DNA from: an uncultured Clostridiaceae bacterium | Lineage (GTDB): Bacteria; Bacillota; Clostridia; TANB77; CAG-508 | Assembly (NCBI GenBank): GCA_948444845.1 | Contig: CAOJVB010000009.1 | Coordinates: forward strand, 1 to 51,759 | DNA length: 51,759 bases | Direction of reading: 5' to 3' | Shown: positions 1-8,489 of the stretch, piece by piece | How the letters are laid out: each line of letters begins with the position of its first letter | Numbering within the stretch: the first letter of the stretch is position 1 | The notes under the pieces: generated by a model | The model's database searches: none | Told to the model about the DNA's origin: nothing | What the model saw: only the letters and a program-made list of their open reading frames with translations | Position numbers and translations under genes: made by a program

Positions 1-4
1 ATTA

Positions 5-439
5 ATGAATAAATTATTTTCTCTTTATCTCTTAAATTTTTATCTGTTAAAATTTGATACTGAACCTGCCTATAATTACTTTGTTAGACCAGGATCTCTG
101 GTTGGGACTGCAGATGACTCACAATTTGAGTTACTTGATGCAGTAGCTGATCTTGAAGATTTTGCAAAATCAAAAGACCTGTTTGAGCAAAATGAGCCAG
201 AACTTGAGTATATGGTAATAAGCCATGTATTAATGGCCGCTATGAAGCGTGCGGCTGAAGGAAATGTCCTAAATAAAGCCTTAACATTAATACCAAACTT
301 TGTATACAAAGCTCATCCAAACTGGTATAAAAATCCATACATTGAAATATATGCAGATGAGAATGAAAAGCAGTATCTTCATGCTGTTCAGGAAGGTGAC
401 GAAGCAGGCATGAGAGTATATGCTGAAAATCACTGGTAA
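5..439 (+). CDS. Hypothetical protein, possibly 5'-truncated
   Basis: I do not recognise this product of up to 144 residues. It is acidic with helical-looking segments and ends in ENHW. It is followed by a good terminator. The ATG lies at the window edge with no visible ribosome site, so the true start may be outside the window. Codon use (gcg, cgt) is less AT-biased than in the sporulation genes, resembling the other accessory genes here. No signal peptide is obvious in the body of the protein. Confidence 0.55.
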   Translation: MNKLFSLYLLNFYLLKFDTEPAYNYFVRPGSLVGTADDSQFELLDAVADLEDFAKSKDLFEQNEPELEYMVISHVLMAAMKRAAEGNVLNKALTLIPNFVYKAHPNWYKNPYIEIYADENEKQYLHAVQEGDEAGMRVYAENHW

Positions 440-455
440 TTAACTTATAATAAAA

Positions 456-492
456 TAAAGAGCTATATTCAGTACGAATATGGCTCTTTACC
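456..492 (+). terminator. Terminator after the first gene
   Basis: A stem formed by agagctatattc and gaatatggctct with a five-base loop is followed by TTT. It lies about 20 bases after the stop codon at 439. Confidence 0.75.
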
Positions 493-606
493 TTATTATT
501 TTTAATATTCTTCTTTTCTAAACATTTATCATCTCAAATAAATTCATAATATAACTTTTATTTCTTTTATAAAGTTTTTTTGCTTTTCTTTTATATTAAT
601 GTATTT

Positions 607-1612
607 TTATTTTGTATATAAAACGACTCTATATCCTAACCTTTCCAATGGTGTTACTCCTATTAGCCTTGGCGAATAAATTTCATAGTTTCCGTGGAGT
701 ATCAAAATAGCCCCCTACACTATAATATCCTCTACCTCTTACCCATCCATCTGTATATTCCATAATATTTCCTGCAAAATCATATATATTGTTAAATTTA
801 TTTTGTTCTGATGTTCCTGTTCCAATAATTATATTATTTTCCCATTTAAGCTTATTTTCTGCATATTGATATGTTTTTCCATAATCTTCTGAATATAAGC
901 CTGTAAATCTATAACTATTATTACTAAAATTCCCATATTTTGAACTATCTTGTATGTCTAGTCCATTATTACTTAACCATTGCATTAAGTGTAGCCATTG
1001 TATTGGAGATGCTAAGTCACTTTCTATATTGTCATTTTCTTTATACATATTTTGTGCATTTGTTTTTGCATTTTTTAGACTTATAAAATTCCATGGCACT
1101 TGTCCTTTTTTACTAACTGGTATTCCTACAACATCATTTGTATCAGCTGAATATTCTTTTATAGAGCTTTGCATTTCATCTGTTATTCCTGCTTCATACC
1201 TTGCAATATAAAAACCTCCATACTTTTCGATTTGCTCGTTAAGTTTATTTTGATGTTCCTGTCTTTGCTCTTGCTCTTGTAATTCATCTATATTATTCTT
1301 TATATTTCTTAACAATTTTTCATTTTCTATTTCTATTTTTGGAACCCACACAAATTGATTACCTTTTTCATCTTCAATAACAAGTCCATTATTCCATCCT
1401 TTTGGAATACCATTTTCTATTTCCCATCTAGCGCTTTCAGTTTCAACTTTTTTAAACCCTTGTGGAACAATAGGGTTATTGTATCCATATGGCATTGTTT
1501 CTTCTATTACAGCAGACTCTTTCTTACTTTTTAAATTCATAATTATTGCTGTTGCTACTAGTATTACTATAATTATTGAAATTATAGTAATTATTAATAT
1601 TTTCTTTTTCAT
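607..1612 (-). CDS. Membrane-anchored SUMF1/FGE-like domain protein (with +1 CGG site)
   Basis: N-terminal membrane anchor (residues about 4-27), then a sulfatase-modifying-factor/C-type-lectin-like fold. Typical signatures are FVWVPKIEI near residue 95, GGFYIARYEAG, and NIYDFAGNIMEYTDG near the C terminus. The zero frame stops at 683, but the family's terminal strand is missing there. Skipping one base at CGG (extra base 694, after codon cca) gives P-G-N-Y and runs on to a canonical ending, LGYRVVLYTK, with stop at 607. Catalytic cysteines of true formylglycine-generating enzyme are not apparent, so this is probably a binding or structural version outside the membrane. The ribosome site AAAGGA precedes the ATG. 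Confidence 0.8.
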
Positions 1613-1682
1613 TACATTTTCCTTTCACATACTTGTACAAGTATAATCTTAAAAATACTTTTCTAATATTTGTGATTGCTCT

Positions 1683-2333
1683 TTAGGTACTATAAGTTAC
1701 TTCATCAGGATCTATTTTTGTATCTACTACTTCTATATTTAATAAATACCTTGCAAATTCTATATCTTCATAGCCTTCTGAATATGAAGTTAAAGTTATA
1801 ATTCCTGCTGATATTCCAAAGTCTTCAGTTACAGTTATTCCATAATGTTCGCTTGGAATATCGTGATTTATTACTACTTCATAATATTCTCTAGGTATAT
1901 AAGTAAATTCAGCGTTTGTTCCATCTACTCTAGTAGCATCTTTTGCTAGAACATATCCTATATTTTCTTTATATTTATATCCTAAATCATATATAATTGG
2001 TTCTCCATTTATAGTATATAGTACAATTATTATTTCGTCTGCAATTCTATTTTCTGCATTCATTTCAGTATTTTTTACAAATCTATCTAGAACATCTTTA
2101 TTATATATTTTGTTCTGTACAGAATCATATACAAAATATCCTCTTTCTGCTGCTTGTATCGGTGTAATGTCTCTAGGTATAGAATCTAGGGTTGTTTTAT
2201 AATGTTCTTTAATATCTGTTAATTGCTTGTATGCAGCATATTGTTTTTGCTTTTTATATATCCAACATATAGATATAATAATTAAAATTAGCATAATTGC
2301 TATAATAAATACTATTACTCTTTTATTTTTCAT
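1683..2333 (-). CDS. Membrane-anchored protein, DUF4362-like
   Basis: 216 residues. A single N-terminal hydrophobic segment (about 6-26) is followed by a Lys/Tyr-rich linker and an extracytoplasmic domain. The pattern DITPIQAAERGYFVYD, then IYNKDVLDRFV and IIIVLYTINGEPIIYDL, resembles DUF4362 proteins of Firmicutes from memory; their function is unknown. It lies about 70 bases upstream of the SUMF1-like gene and shares its anchor architecture, so the two may be co-transcribed. It contains no CGG codon. Confidence 0.65.
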   Translation of the reverse strand: MKNKRVIVFIIAIMLILIIISICWIYKKQKQYAAYKQLTDIKEHYKTTLDSIPRDITPIQAAERGYFVYDSVQNKIYNKDVLDRFVKNTEMNAENRIADEIIIVLYTINGEPIIYDLGYKYKENIGYVLAKDATRVDGTNAEFTYIPREYYEVVINHDIPSEHYGITVTEDFGISAGIITLTSYSEGYEDIEFARYLLNIEVVDTKIDPDEVTYST

Positions 2334-2469
2334 ATAATTTTCTCCTTAATTTAGTATTTTATTTATATTATCATAAAAGCAGATAATTATCAACTAACTA
2401 TCTGCTCTATAACATGTAAGTTATCTCTCTAACTATAATTTTAAGTACATGTATTTATAAAAAGAAAAA

Positions 2470-2497
2470 GGAAACAATTTTAATATCAAATTGTTCC
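2470..2497 (-). terminator. Terminator downstream of the 2506 gene
   Basis: Read on the minus strand, ggaacaattt and aaattgtttcc form a stem followed by a T-rich run. Confidence 0.7.
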
Positions 2498-2505
2498 CAC
2501 CTTCT

Positions 2506-3189
2506 TTAATTCGCTTTCCTTAAATCTTGTATCAATCGGCGTAAGAGATAATTTTTTAGTTGTCTGTCAATTTCTGCTCTGTTAAACTGCAACAAATGCA
2601 ATATATCTAACCTTCTAAGATTATTATCGCATTCATAAAACATTTTCATTAATAGGTCAGTTGAAGCTTTGCAACCAATATTTCGAAAAATTTGTGATGA
2701 TAACCTTTTATCAAAAGCATACAACTTATCAAAAAGTCCTTGGCTCGTAACATTGTTGCTAGCAATACAACACAAAATATAATATCCTTCTACTATTCCA
2801 ACATTATGATAAACATAATCAAATATCATTTCAAGTATTTTGTTAGAATTAGCAATTCTTGCAATCTCTTGTAACTCACCATTAGAATACATTTTCGGAT
2901 TAAATACTTCTTCAATCATTTCCAAATCACAATCAACGCTACGAACAATTAAATATCTTAAGATTTTACTATCTTTAATTGTAATCAACTTTTTTGCAAT
3001 TTCTCTGAAATTTTCTCCAGTCCAATGTTCTTGCTTTCTTATAGCTACCAAAAAACCTTGTGCAGTATTATCATTGTTGTCATATTTTTTCTCTAGATTC
3101 TGGCAATTAGCTTCTACACATCCGAAACGCCGTTTCTCATAATAATTAAAGCGTTCTATAATTTCACTTGTTAAAGATTCAATATTCAT
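2506..3189 (-). CDS. Hypothetical helical protein
   Basis: 227 residues, not recognised. The start is the ATG of MNIESL because AGGAGG sits eight bases upstream; an upstream in-frame GTG would overlap that site. The sequence is mostly helical with regularly spaced Leu/Ile, compatible with a HEAT-like repeat scaffold, but I cannot assign a family. It has an in-frame CGG arginine codon (EKRRFG near residue 20) and more mixed codons than neighbouring core genes, suggesting acquisition. It is a monocistron with its own terminator. Confidence 0.6.
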   Translation of the reverse strand: MNIESLTSEIIERFNYYEKRRFGCVEANCQNLEKKYDNNDNTAQGFLVAIRKQEHWTGENFREIAKKLITIKDSKILRYLIVRSVDCDLEMIEEVFNPKMYSNGELQEIARIANSNKILEMIFDYVYHNVGIVEGYYILCCIASNNVTSQGLFDKLYAFDKRLSSQIFRNIGCKASTDLLMKMFYECDNNLRRLDILHLLQFNRAEIDRQLKNYLLRRLIQDLRKAN

Positions 3190-3287
3190 TAAAATCCCTC
3201 CTAAATCACATTCAAACTTTTTTGTTACCATAACATTGTATCACATTTTACTATACTTTGCAACTAATAAATCGTCCCTACATTAGA

Positions 3288-3323
3288 AACGAAAAAACAG
3301 CTCTTATTGAACTGTTTTTTCGC
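3288..3323 (-). terminator. Palindromic terminator
   Basis: gaaaaaacag and ctgttttttc form a near-perfect stem between the 3355 and 2506 genes. It terminates the small 90-residue gene. Confidence 0.75.
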
Positions 3324-3354
3324 TTTTACATTTGGGTTCTAAGTCTAGGCATCC

Positions 3355-3627
3355 CTATGACAACTTAATACCAAAAGGACCGAATCCGTTTTTCCATAAT
3401 GTATAACCTTTGGCATCCTCATCTTCAACTGCATAAAACAGAGTCGCATCAGGTTTAACCAAACTTGCATTGTTGGTTTCTATATTGATCTTAACCTTTT
3501 CCTCTGTTTGATGTAATGCTACTACGAAGTATGTCAAGTTTTCTTCAGTAGATTGTTTTTTCTCTAAAATCTCCCGAATTGCTACTTCTTCTCCTCTCAT
3601 GAAATCAAAATAAGTGAATTTTTTCAT
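3355..3627 (-). CDS. Small hypothetical protein (90 aa)
   Basis: Unrecognised small soluble protein. The ribosome site AGGAGG-like gaggcaac precedes MKKFTYFDF. It has an in-frame CGG arginine (AIREIL) and natural aac-gga and ttc-ggt junctions, so CGG here must be read normally. A terminator follows. Mixed codon use groups it with the accessory genes. Confidence 0.6.
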   Translation of the reverse strand: MKKFTYFDFMRGEEVAIREILEKKQSTEENLTYFVVALHQTEEKVKINIETNNASLVKPDATLFYAVEDEDAKGYTLWKNGFGPFGIKLS

Positions 3628-3870
3628 TCTAGTTGCCTCCTAAAATTTATTATAAATATATTATATCACATATTTTATGTTTATTAAATGTAAATTTATT
3701 CCAAAGACTACAACTTTTTAAATCTAAACAATACTGCGACAGCAGTTTAGTGTAATTACTATTTATCTTTCACTATAATATCATATAAGCTAATAATTCT
3801 CTTTCTGAATATGCCATAAAACCACCTCTAATATTAGTATATTAAAGATGGTTTGTTTTTGATACCAAAC

Positions 3871-4365
3871 TTAATTTTCTACATTATTTATATACTCTTC
3901 AAACTTTTCTTCCAATAATATAAAATCACAACATCTTTCTAAAATTCTATCATTCAAGTGTCCTTTTCTAAACATATTTTGAAAGTAATTTATTTTTTTG
4001 AATAATTCTGCTTTATGGTTATTTAAAAATGTTAATTGTTCTTCTAACATCTTTTTATATTTAGCATCTTTTACCGTTGGTAATACTTCTGTTAGTTCTT
4101 CTATTGGTGTTGGTATCATATTATTTATATTTACAACTCCTAATTCTCCATTTTTTATTTTATATATATCTATTGCCTTTGGGTTAATATTTATATGCTT
4201 TTTCTTTGGAGATGCTAATGGTGCAAAATAGTTATGATTATTATATGTATATACAATTCCAATGTATGGCCTTGTCGTGTTTTTGTTATATGCAACATTT
4301 TTATCAAATTGTCTTAAATAATTTATATATTTTTCATGTATATAATAAATTTTTAAATTTCTCAT
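3871..4365 (-). CDS. toxN: ToxN/AbiQ-family endoribonuclease toxin (type III TA)
   Basis: 164 residues, the usual length for ToxN/AbiQ. The N terminus has LKIYYIHEKYINYLRQFD, then V-A-Y-N-K, RPYIGIVYTYNNHNYFAPL, S-P-K-K-K-H, and GELGVVNINNMIPTP, all hallmarks of the family. These toxins cut RNA and are held inactive by a tandem-repeat antitoxin RNA. Exactly that arrangement lies upstream on the same strand: a promoter, about three 36-base repeats, a hairpin, then toxN with AGGAGG before the ATG. The family assignment is from remembered consensus. Confidence 0.85.
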   Translation of the reverse strand: MRNLKIYYIHEKYINYLRQFDKNVAYNKNTTRPYIGIVYTYNNHNYFAPLASPKKKHININPKAIDIYKIKNGELGVVNINNMIPTPIEELTEVLPTVKDAKYKKMLEEQLTFLNNHKAELFKKINYFQNMFRKGHLNDRILERCCDFILLEEKFEEYINNVEN

Positions 4366-4385
4366 TTATCCCTCCTATATAGATA

Positions 4386-4555
4386 TATGGTAATCTTGTA
4401 CAGATTACCATATACTACTTTTTTTAATTCCTACTTTGGCAAGGATATTCCTACTTTTTTAAGTTCCTACTTTGGCAAGGATATTCCTACTTTTTTAAGT
4501 CCCTACTTTAGCAAGGGTATTCTTTCTTTTTATAGATGATATTTTACTATCATCT
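4386..4555 (-). ncRNA. toxI: ToxI-like antitoxin RNA
   Basis: Minus-strand transcript expected from the promoter at 4562-4590. It has a 5' hairpin (4532-4557), then about three tandem 36-base repeats (4426-4526), then a 12-bp hairpin (4384-4414) before toxN. In known type III systems the toxin itself cuts the repeat RNA into pseudoknotted antitoxin units, and the hairpin lets only some transcripts reach toxN. Inferred from architecture and neighbour. Confidence 0.8.
4426..4526 (-). repeat. Three tandem 36-base ToxI repeats
   Basis: Copies at about 4426-4460, 4461-4496 and 4497-4526. The first two are nearly identical and the third is diverged and shortened. The minus-strand unit contains AAGTAGGAATATCC and TTGCCAAAGTAGG. 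Unit length matches the 34-38 bases typical of type III antitoxins. Confidence 0.85.
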
Positions 4556-4561
4556 ATATAT

Positions 4562-4590
4562 ATTATATTCAAAAAGTGTTATGAAATCAA
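4562..4590 (-). promoter_or_regulatory. Promoter for toxI-toxN
   Basis: Minus strand -35 TTGATT (4585-4590), a 17-base spacer, and -10 TATAAT (4562-4567), just upstream of the repeats. Confidence 0.7.
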
Positions 4591-4628
4591 GCTTTTTTTG
4601 AAACTATTTAAATGAATTTAATTCTTAT

Positions 4629-5435
4629 TTATAAAATTATTTCTTCTAAGTCATTTGGAACATAAACATTACCTTTAAAATTCTCTTTAGCTTCTTTTAT
4701 ATATTCTTCTTTTCTGCGCATACCTAAATTTTCTTGTGTATGCCATAATACTAAGTTTTTTGCTCCAATGTTTTGAGCTTTTATACTTGCTGATTTTACT
4801 GTATCGTGATTCTTCTCTCTTGGTTTGTATTTTTCTGATTCAGTTTCTAAACAAAATGATTCATGTAATAGGTAATCTATATTTCTTACGTCATCATATA
4901 GCCTTTCATCTAATGGCTCATCTCCCATAAATGCAAGTGTTTTACCATTGTTTAATGTTGTTTTAAAGCCATATTGTTTATCACTTTTTGATATTATATC
5001 CAAAAACTCTAAATCATAATTTAACACTTTAACTATTTCATGATTATTTACAATGTTAATGAAAATTCTTTTATCTATATATTGTTGTTGGCTTTTCCTT
5101 ATTAAAGTATGAATTTGCTCTCTTATAATTTTAGCAACTTCATCGTGGCAATATATATTTAAAACTCCTTCATATGTTCCTTTTTGCATTGCAAGGTCTA
5201 CAAACCTATATATCCATAATAGACCATATAAATGATCAATATGTTTATGTGATATAAATATATTATGAATTTTAGATAAGCTTATATTAGCTCTGTTAAA
5301 TTGTTTTAAAATTCCATTGCCTCCACCTGTATCTACTAACAAATATTCTCCATTATTATCTTCTAATAAGAAGCATGTATTAAAGTTTTCTATAACACTT
5401 GCTGTACCTGTTCCTAAAACTATAATTTTTTCCAT
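4629..5435 (-). CDS. MBL-fold metallohydrolase, RNase Z-like
   Basis: 268 residues. A metallo-beta-lactamase fold is indicated by IIVLGTGTA at the N terminus, LLVDTGGG, and the metal motif SHKHIDH (HxHxDH) near residue 81, with downstream FMGDEP and a late histidine in LVLWHTQE. This layout is that of the RNase Z/phosphodiesterase branch. The substrate cannot be told; the family includes tRNA 3' processing enzymes and cyclic nucleotide phosphodiesterases. It abuts the truncated transporter gene upstream. No CGG codon. Confidence 0.8.
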   Translation of the reverse strand: MEKIIVLGTGTASVIENFNTCFLLEDNNGEYLLVDTGGGNGILKQFNRANISLSKIHNIFISHKHIDHLYGLLWIYRFVDLAMQKGTYEGVLNIYCHDEVAKIIREQIHTLIRKSQQQYIDKRIFINIVNNHEIVKVLNYDLEFLDIISKSDKQYGFKTTLNNGKTLAFMGDEPLDERLYDDVRNIDYLLHESFCLETESEKYKPREKNHDTVKSASIKAQNIGAKNLVLWHTQENLGMRRKEEYIKEAKENFKGNVYVPNDLEEIIL

Positions 5436-5451
5436 CTTATTTTTTTCTCCT

Positions 5452-5916
5452 TTATATTTTTATTAAAATAATACTAATTATTATTAAAAGTGCTGATATT
5501 ATTTTTCTTAACAAATTATCTCTTTCATTTAAAAATAAATATCCTACAATTACATTTAGTATTACTGTTAATGCGCATAGTGGCGCTATTACTGTTACAT
5601 TTCCTAATTGATATGCTCTTAATTGTACAACTATCATTATTCCCCATGATAGTGCTGTTATTAATATTGCCTTTTTATTTCCATTTACTAATTCATTTTT
5701 TATTTCTGATGGTTTAATTCTTTCAACAATCATTATTAGTAGTGCTGGTATGATTAGTGTTAATGCTACATAGAATGGTAAGTTGAAATTGTCTGATATA
5801 TTTACATCTAAAAATAGTGCAACTGTGAATGCTATATTTGATAATATACCTAATATATTCTTATAATTTTGATAGCCTACCCCTGTTAGAAAGTCTGGCG
5901 TGCATACTGTTAAATC
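5452..5916 (-). pseudogene. Truncated EamA/DMT-family transporter remnant
   Basis: An open frame of about 150 codons encodes only the C-terminal half of a drug/metabolite transporter. It has several hydrophobic helices and the typical ending LNERDNLLRKIISALLIIISIILIKI. An ATG within it at 5733 gives 93 residues, but homologous sequence (PDFLTGVGYQNYKNILGILSNI) continues upstream without a start and is closed by a stop near 5930. The first five-helix half is absent and no CGG shift site explains it. Probably a deletion remnant. Confidence 0.6.
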
Positions 5917-5958
5917 TCTTTTTCATAATCTAATTAATATGTTTTTATAAAATTTTAT

Positions 5959-6522
5959 TCAAATAATATTTTTTAACTTTTCATTTTCTTTTCTATAAAT
6001 ATTTTCTCTAACCCATTTCTCATCAGTTACTTTTTCTACGTCTTCTATATTAACCCATTTAACACCACTGTTTTCATCTTCTTTTATTTTTAGGATTTCT
6101 TCTTCATCTACTTCTAAAAGATAAGTTACATTTAAGTGTACATGTGAAGATACGTATTTTCCTCTTTTTACGTGTCCATCTACACATATTATTTCTAGTG
6201 AAAAAATGTCATTATTTAGTACTCTTACATTTTTTACACCTGTTTCTTCCTTTAACTCTCGAATTGCTACATTTAATAAATTTTCTTCTCCATCTGCATG
6301 ACCACCTGTCCATGCCCATGATTTGTATATGTTATGGTATATCATTAATACTTTTGTTCTTTGCTTATTTACTGCCCATGATGATGCTGTAAAATGTCCA
6401 AATTCATTGTTTCTTGTTAGTACATCGTCAAATGTATTTATGTATTTTAGCATTATTTCTTTATCTTTTTCTTCTTGTTCATTGTATGGTTTATAATTTT
6501 CTATTTGTTCTTTTAAATTCAT
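5959..6522 (-). CDS. NUDIX hydrolase
   Basis: 187 residues. The NUDIX box spans about residues 73-95: GGHADGEENL followed by AIRELKEETGV. ATG at 6522 is preferred over GTG at 6534 because GTGAGG then serves as its ribosome site. It starts right after the stop of the ASCH-HD gene, so the two are translationally coupled. The family removes nucleoside diphosphates linked to other moieties; the substrate is unknown. Confidence 0.8.
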   Translation of the reverse strand: MNLKEQIENYKPYNEQEEKDKEIMLKYINTFDDVLTRNNEFGHFTASSWAVNKQRTKVLMIYHNIYKSWAWTGGHADGEENLLNVAIRELKEETGVKNVRVLNNDIFSLEIICVDGHVKRGKYVSSHVHLNVTYLLEVDEEEILKIKEDENSGVKWVNIEDVEKVTDEKWVRENIYRKENEKLKNII

Positions 6523-6535
6523 TTTATACCTCACT

Positions 6536-7564
6536 TTAATTCATTTTACTTATTACATTTTTTACTCTTTCTATAAATTCTTCTTTATTAGATAATGCTT
6601 GTCTTAATTTTTGAAGAGCCTCATCGAATTCTTTGTCTTCTAAATATATTTTTGCATATCCATCATATCCATATTTTTCTGTTAAATATTTATATACTCT
6701 ATCTATCTGTTCTTCTTCTGATAAACCTACATAATTTTTCTTTGTATAAGAATATGACCTTTTTATTGTATTATCTACATCTATAATTGTTCTATCTGCT
6801 GTACTTACAATTTTTCCATATATAGTTCTAGGTTCATGCGTGTTAGATGCTCTATGGTCTTCTATTGCCTGTTTTATAGTAATTCTTTGTTTTTCTGTAA
6901 AATATGCTTTTATATTTTGGTCTTCCATAAATATTTGTGCTGATATTATTTCGTGTGTTTTTCTATCTATATAGTGGCCTATATCATGGTATGCTGCTAT
7001 TGTATATACCATATTTATATCTACATTATAACTTTTAGCTAATTCTAAACTTTTTCTTATTACAGTTTTTATATGTTTTATTCCATGACCTTCTTCGTTT
7101 CTGTTATATAGTGGAAATATTTCGTTTTCTATGTATCTTATTAATTCGTTGTTCATTGGCACATCTCCTTCTTCGTAATTCCATATACTTAGGTGACCTT
7201 TTGCTTTAATTGGTTGCTTTAAGGGTTGTATATTTTCTAATATCCACGCATATCTACCTTCTTTATATTCTCCACAAATATATTCTTGATAGTTTTTAGT
7301 TTTCATTTCTTCTACATATTCTTTTGTCATATAAATACAATCTACTAAATTACATTTGCAAATTATATTTCCAAAATTTAGCGGAATATTTTCTACTAAA
7401 CTCATAAATTCTATATTTTCTTTCCAACTTTTTGGTATTTTAGTTAGGCTTGCATGTATATAGAGTTCTCCTCTATATGATGTTTTCCAACTTCTAGTCT
7501 CTACTTTCTTCTTTTTCTCTTTTATTAAAGTTGCACATGGCTCTGTTAAACTTAGTACTTTCAT
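6536..7564 (-). CDS. ASCH domain - HD hydrolase fusion protein
   Basis: 342 residues in two parts. Residues about 1-130 form an ASCH/PUA-like domain (MKVLSLTEPCATLI, KKVETRSW, GELYIHAS, GHLSIWNYEEG), a fold that binds RNA or modified nucleosides. Residues about 140-342 form an HD phosphohydrolase with GHGIKHIKTVI, AAYHDIGHYID and STADRT as likely metal ligands. A short linker around MNNELIRYIE joins them, and an internal ATG there would allow separate expression. It is coupled to a NUDIX hydrolase, pointing to nucleotide clean-up or signalling; this is inference. No CGG. Confidence 0.75.
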   Translation of the reverse strand: MKVLSLTEPCATLIKEKKKKVETRSWKTSYRGELYIHASLTKIPKSWKENIEFMSLVENIPLNFGNIICKCNLVDCIYMTKEYVEEMKTKNYQEYICGEYKEGRYAWILENIQPLKQPIKAKGHLSIWNYEEGDVPMNNELIRYIENEIFPLYNRNEEGHGIKHIKTVIRKSLELAKSYNVDINMVYTIAAYHDIGHYIDRKTHEIISAQIFMEDQNIKAYFTEKQRITIKQAIEDHRASNTHEPRTIYGKIVSTADRTIIDVDNTIKRSYSYTKKNYVGLSEEEQIDRVYKYLTEKYGYDGYAKIYLEDKEFDEALQKLRQALSNKEEFIERVKNVISKMN

Positions 7565-7741
7565 AACTAACTCCTGTTTTAGTATTTATGTGCTTATTTT
7601 ATCATAAGTTCATTGTGAATACAATAAAAAGAAGAAAATCGTGTTTCAGACTTTCTTCCTCTTATTAATAATTTCATAACATAATTGTTATGGACACTAA
7701 TGTATTAATAGTATATGAAAAAATAAAATTTATATACTATT

Positions 7742-7816
7742 AAAAAACGATAGCCTTTTGCGACTATCGGATTATAATGATTACGTTTCTTTTGAAACGG
7801 ACACTAATGTTTTACT
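7742..7816 (-). ncRNA. Candidate short RNA with terminator
   Basis: A minus-strand promoter (7823-7852) would start transcription near 7816. The product of about 75 bases holds a small hairpin (cgtttcaaaagaaacg) and ends in an 8-bp stem (CGATAGTC/GGCTATCG, 7748-7769) followed by six T. No open reading frame fits. It lies downstream of the MazF-like gene and could instead be that gene's terminator region. Confidence 0.45.
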
Positions 7817-7822
7817 AATTTA

Positions 7823-7852
7823 ATTATAAACTATTAAATTAGTAAAAGTCAA
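7823..7852 (-). promoter_or_regulatory. Promoter within a palindrome
   Basis: -35 TTGACT (7847-7852), an 18-base spacer, and -10 TATAAT (7823-7828) on the minus strand. The core overlaps an inverted repeat tttactaattta / taaattagtaaa (7811-7846) that could bind a repressor. Confidence 0.5.
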
Positions 7853-7889
7853 GTAATTTTTTACTGATTTTATACTTTATTCAGCTTTA

Positions 7890-8372
7890 TTAGTCTTTTA
7901 ATGGTTTTAGTCTATATAAAATCTCTAATTGAGAATTAATTTTATTCCAATCCTTTTGGGAAATAACTATTAACCTTCCTTTTTTTCTAAATGGTTCTAC
8001 TATTCTTAATTTACTTACTACTTTTAGTTGTTCAACTAAAGCTGTACAATCTATTTTTTCTAAATCAATGTGAAACCAGAATCCATCTTGTAATCTTTTA
8101 GTCGTCAGTGGAATAATTGTAACTGTTGGTGAATTTTTAGATGTTTTTAGAATAAGAACTGGTCTAAGTTTATTTTGTTCACTTCCAATATTTATTCCTA
8201 AATTACACCAATAAATAAAATTATTATATATTGGAAATTCAGGCATTTTGCCATTATATCTTAAATTTGCTTTTTCGTTTGTCCATTTTGAAAATTCAAT
8301 AGTATCAGTATTATTTATAATTTGTAATAAATTTTCAGTTTCTTTAATGTTTTTTCGTATTTCTTCATTCAT
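7890..8372 (-). CDS. MazF/PemK-like toxin
   Basis: 160 residues. After an N-terminal extension of about 50 residues comes the PemK/MazF fold: FIYWCNLGINIGSEQNKLRPVLIL as the first strands, TVTIIPLTTK, and CTALVEQLKVVSKLRI, where the known S/T-x-x-x-x-Q/E-x-x active-site strand lies. Members are ribosome-independent endoribonucleases. No antitoxin gene is adjacent: downstream is a possible small RNA and upstream is non-coding. It may be solitary or a diverged member. Confidence 0.8.
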   Translation of the reverse strand: MNEEIRKNIKETENLLQIINNTDTIEFSKWTNEKANLRYNGKMPEFPIYNNFIYWCNLGINIGSEQNKLRPVLILKTSKNSPTVTIIPLTTKRLQDGFWFHIDLEKIDCTALVEQLKVVSKLRIVEPFRKKGRLIVISQKDWNKINSQLEILYRLKPLKD

Positions 8373-8454
8373 ATACTCATCACCTCATACTACTGAGTAT
8401 ATCACATTTCATGTCACAAGTAAACAAAGGTTTGTATTTTTTTAAAATTTTCTA

Positions 8455-8483
8455 TTGACATTTTAATATATATGATGTATAAT
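8455..8483 (+). promoter_or_regulatory. Consensus sigma-A promoter
   Basis: TTGACA (8455-8460), a 17-base spacer and TATAAT (8478-8483), a perfect consensus, driving the structured RNA downstream. Confidence 0.85.
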
Positions 8484-8489
8484 GCTATC

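Noticed and set aside
4426-4526. Tandem repeats as a CRISPR array
   Set aside because: Units are directly contiguous with no variable spacers; they fit a ToxI antitoxin beside toxN.
5452-5916. Truncated DMT transporter as a CGG-shifted gene
   Set aside because: No CGG occurs in the region, and the missing half is absent, not out of frame.
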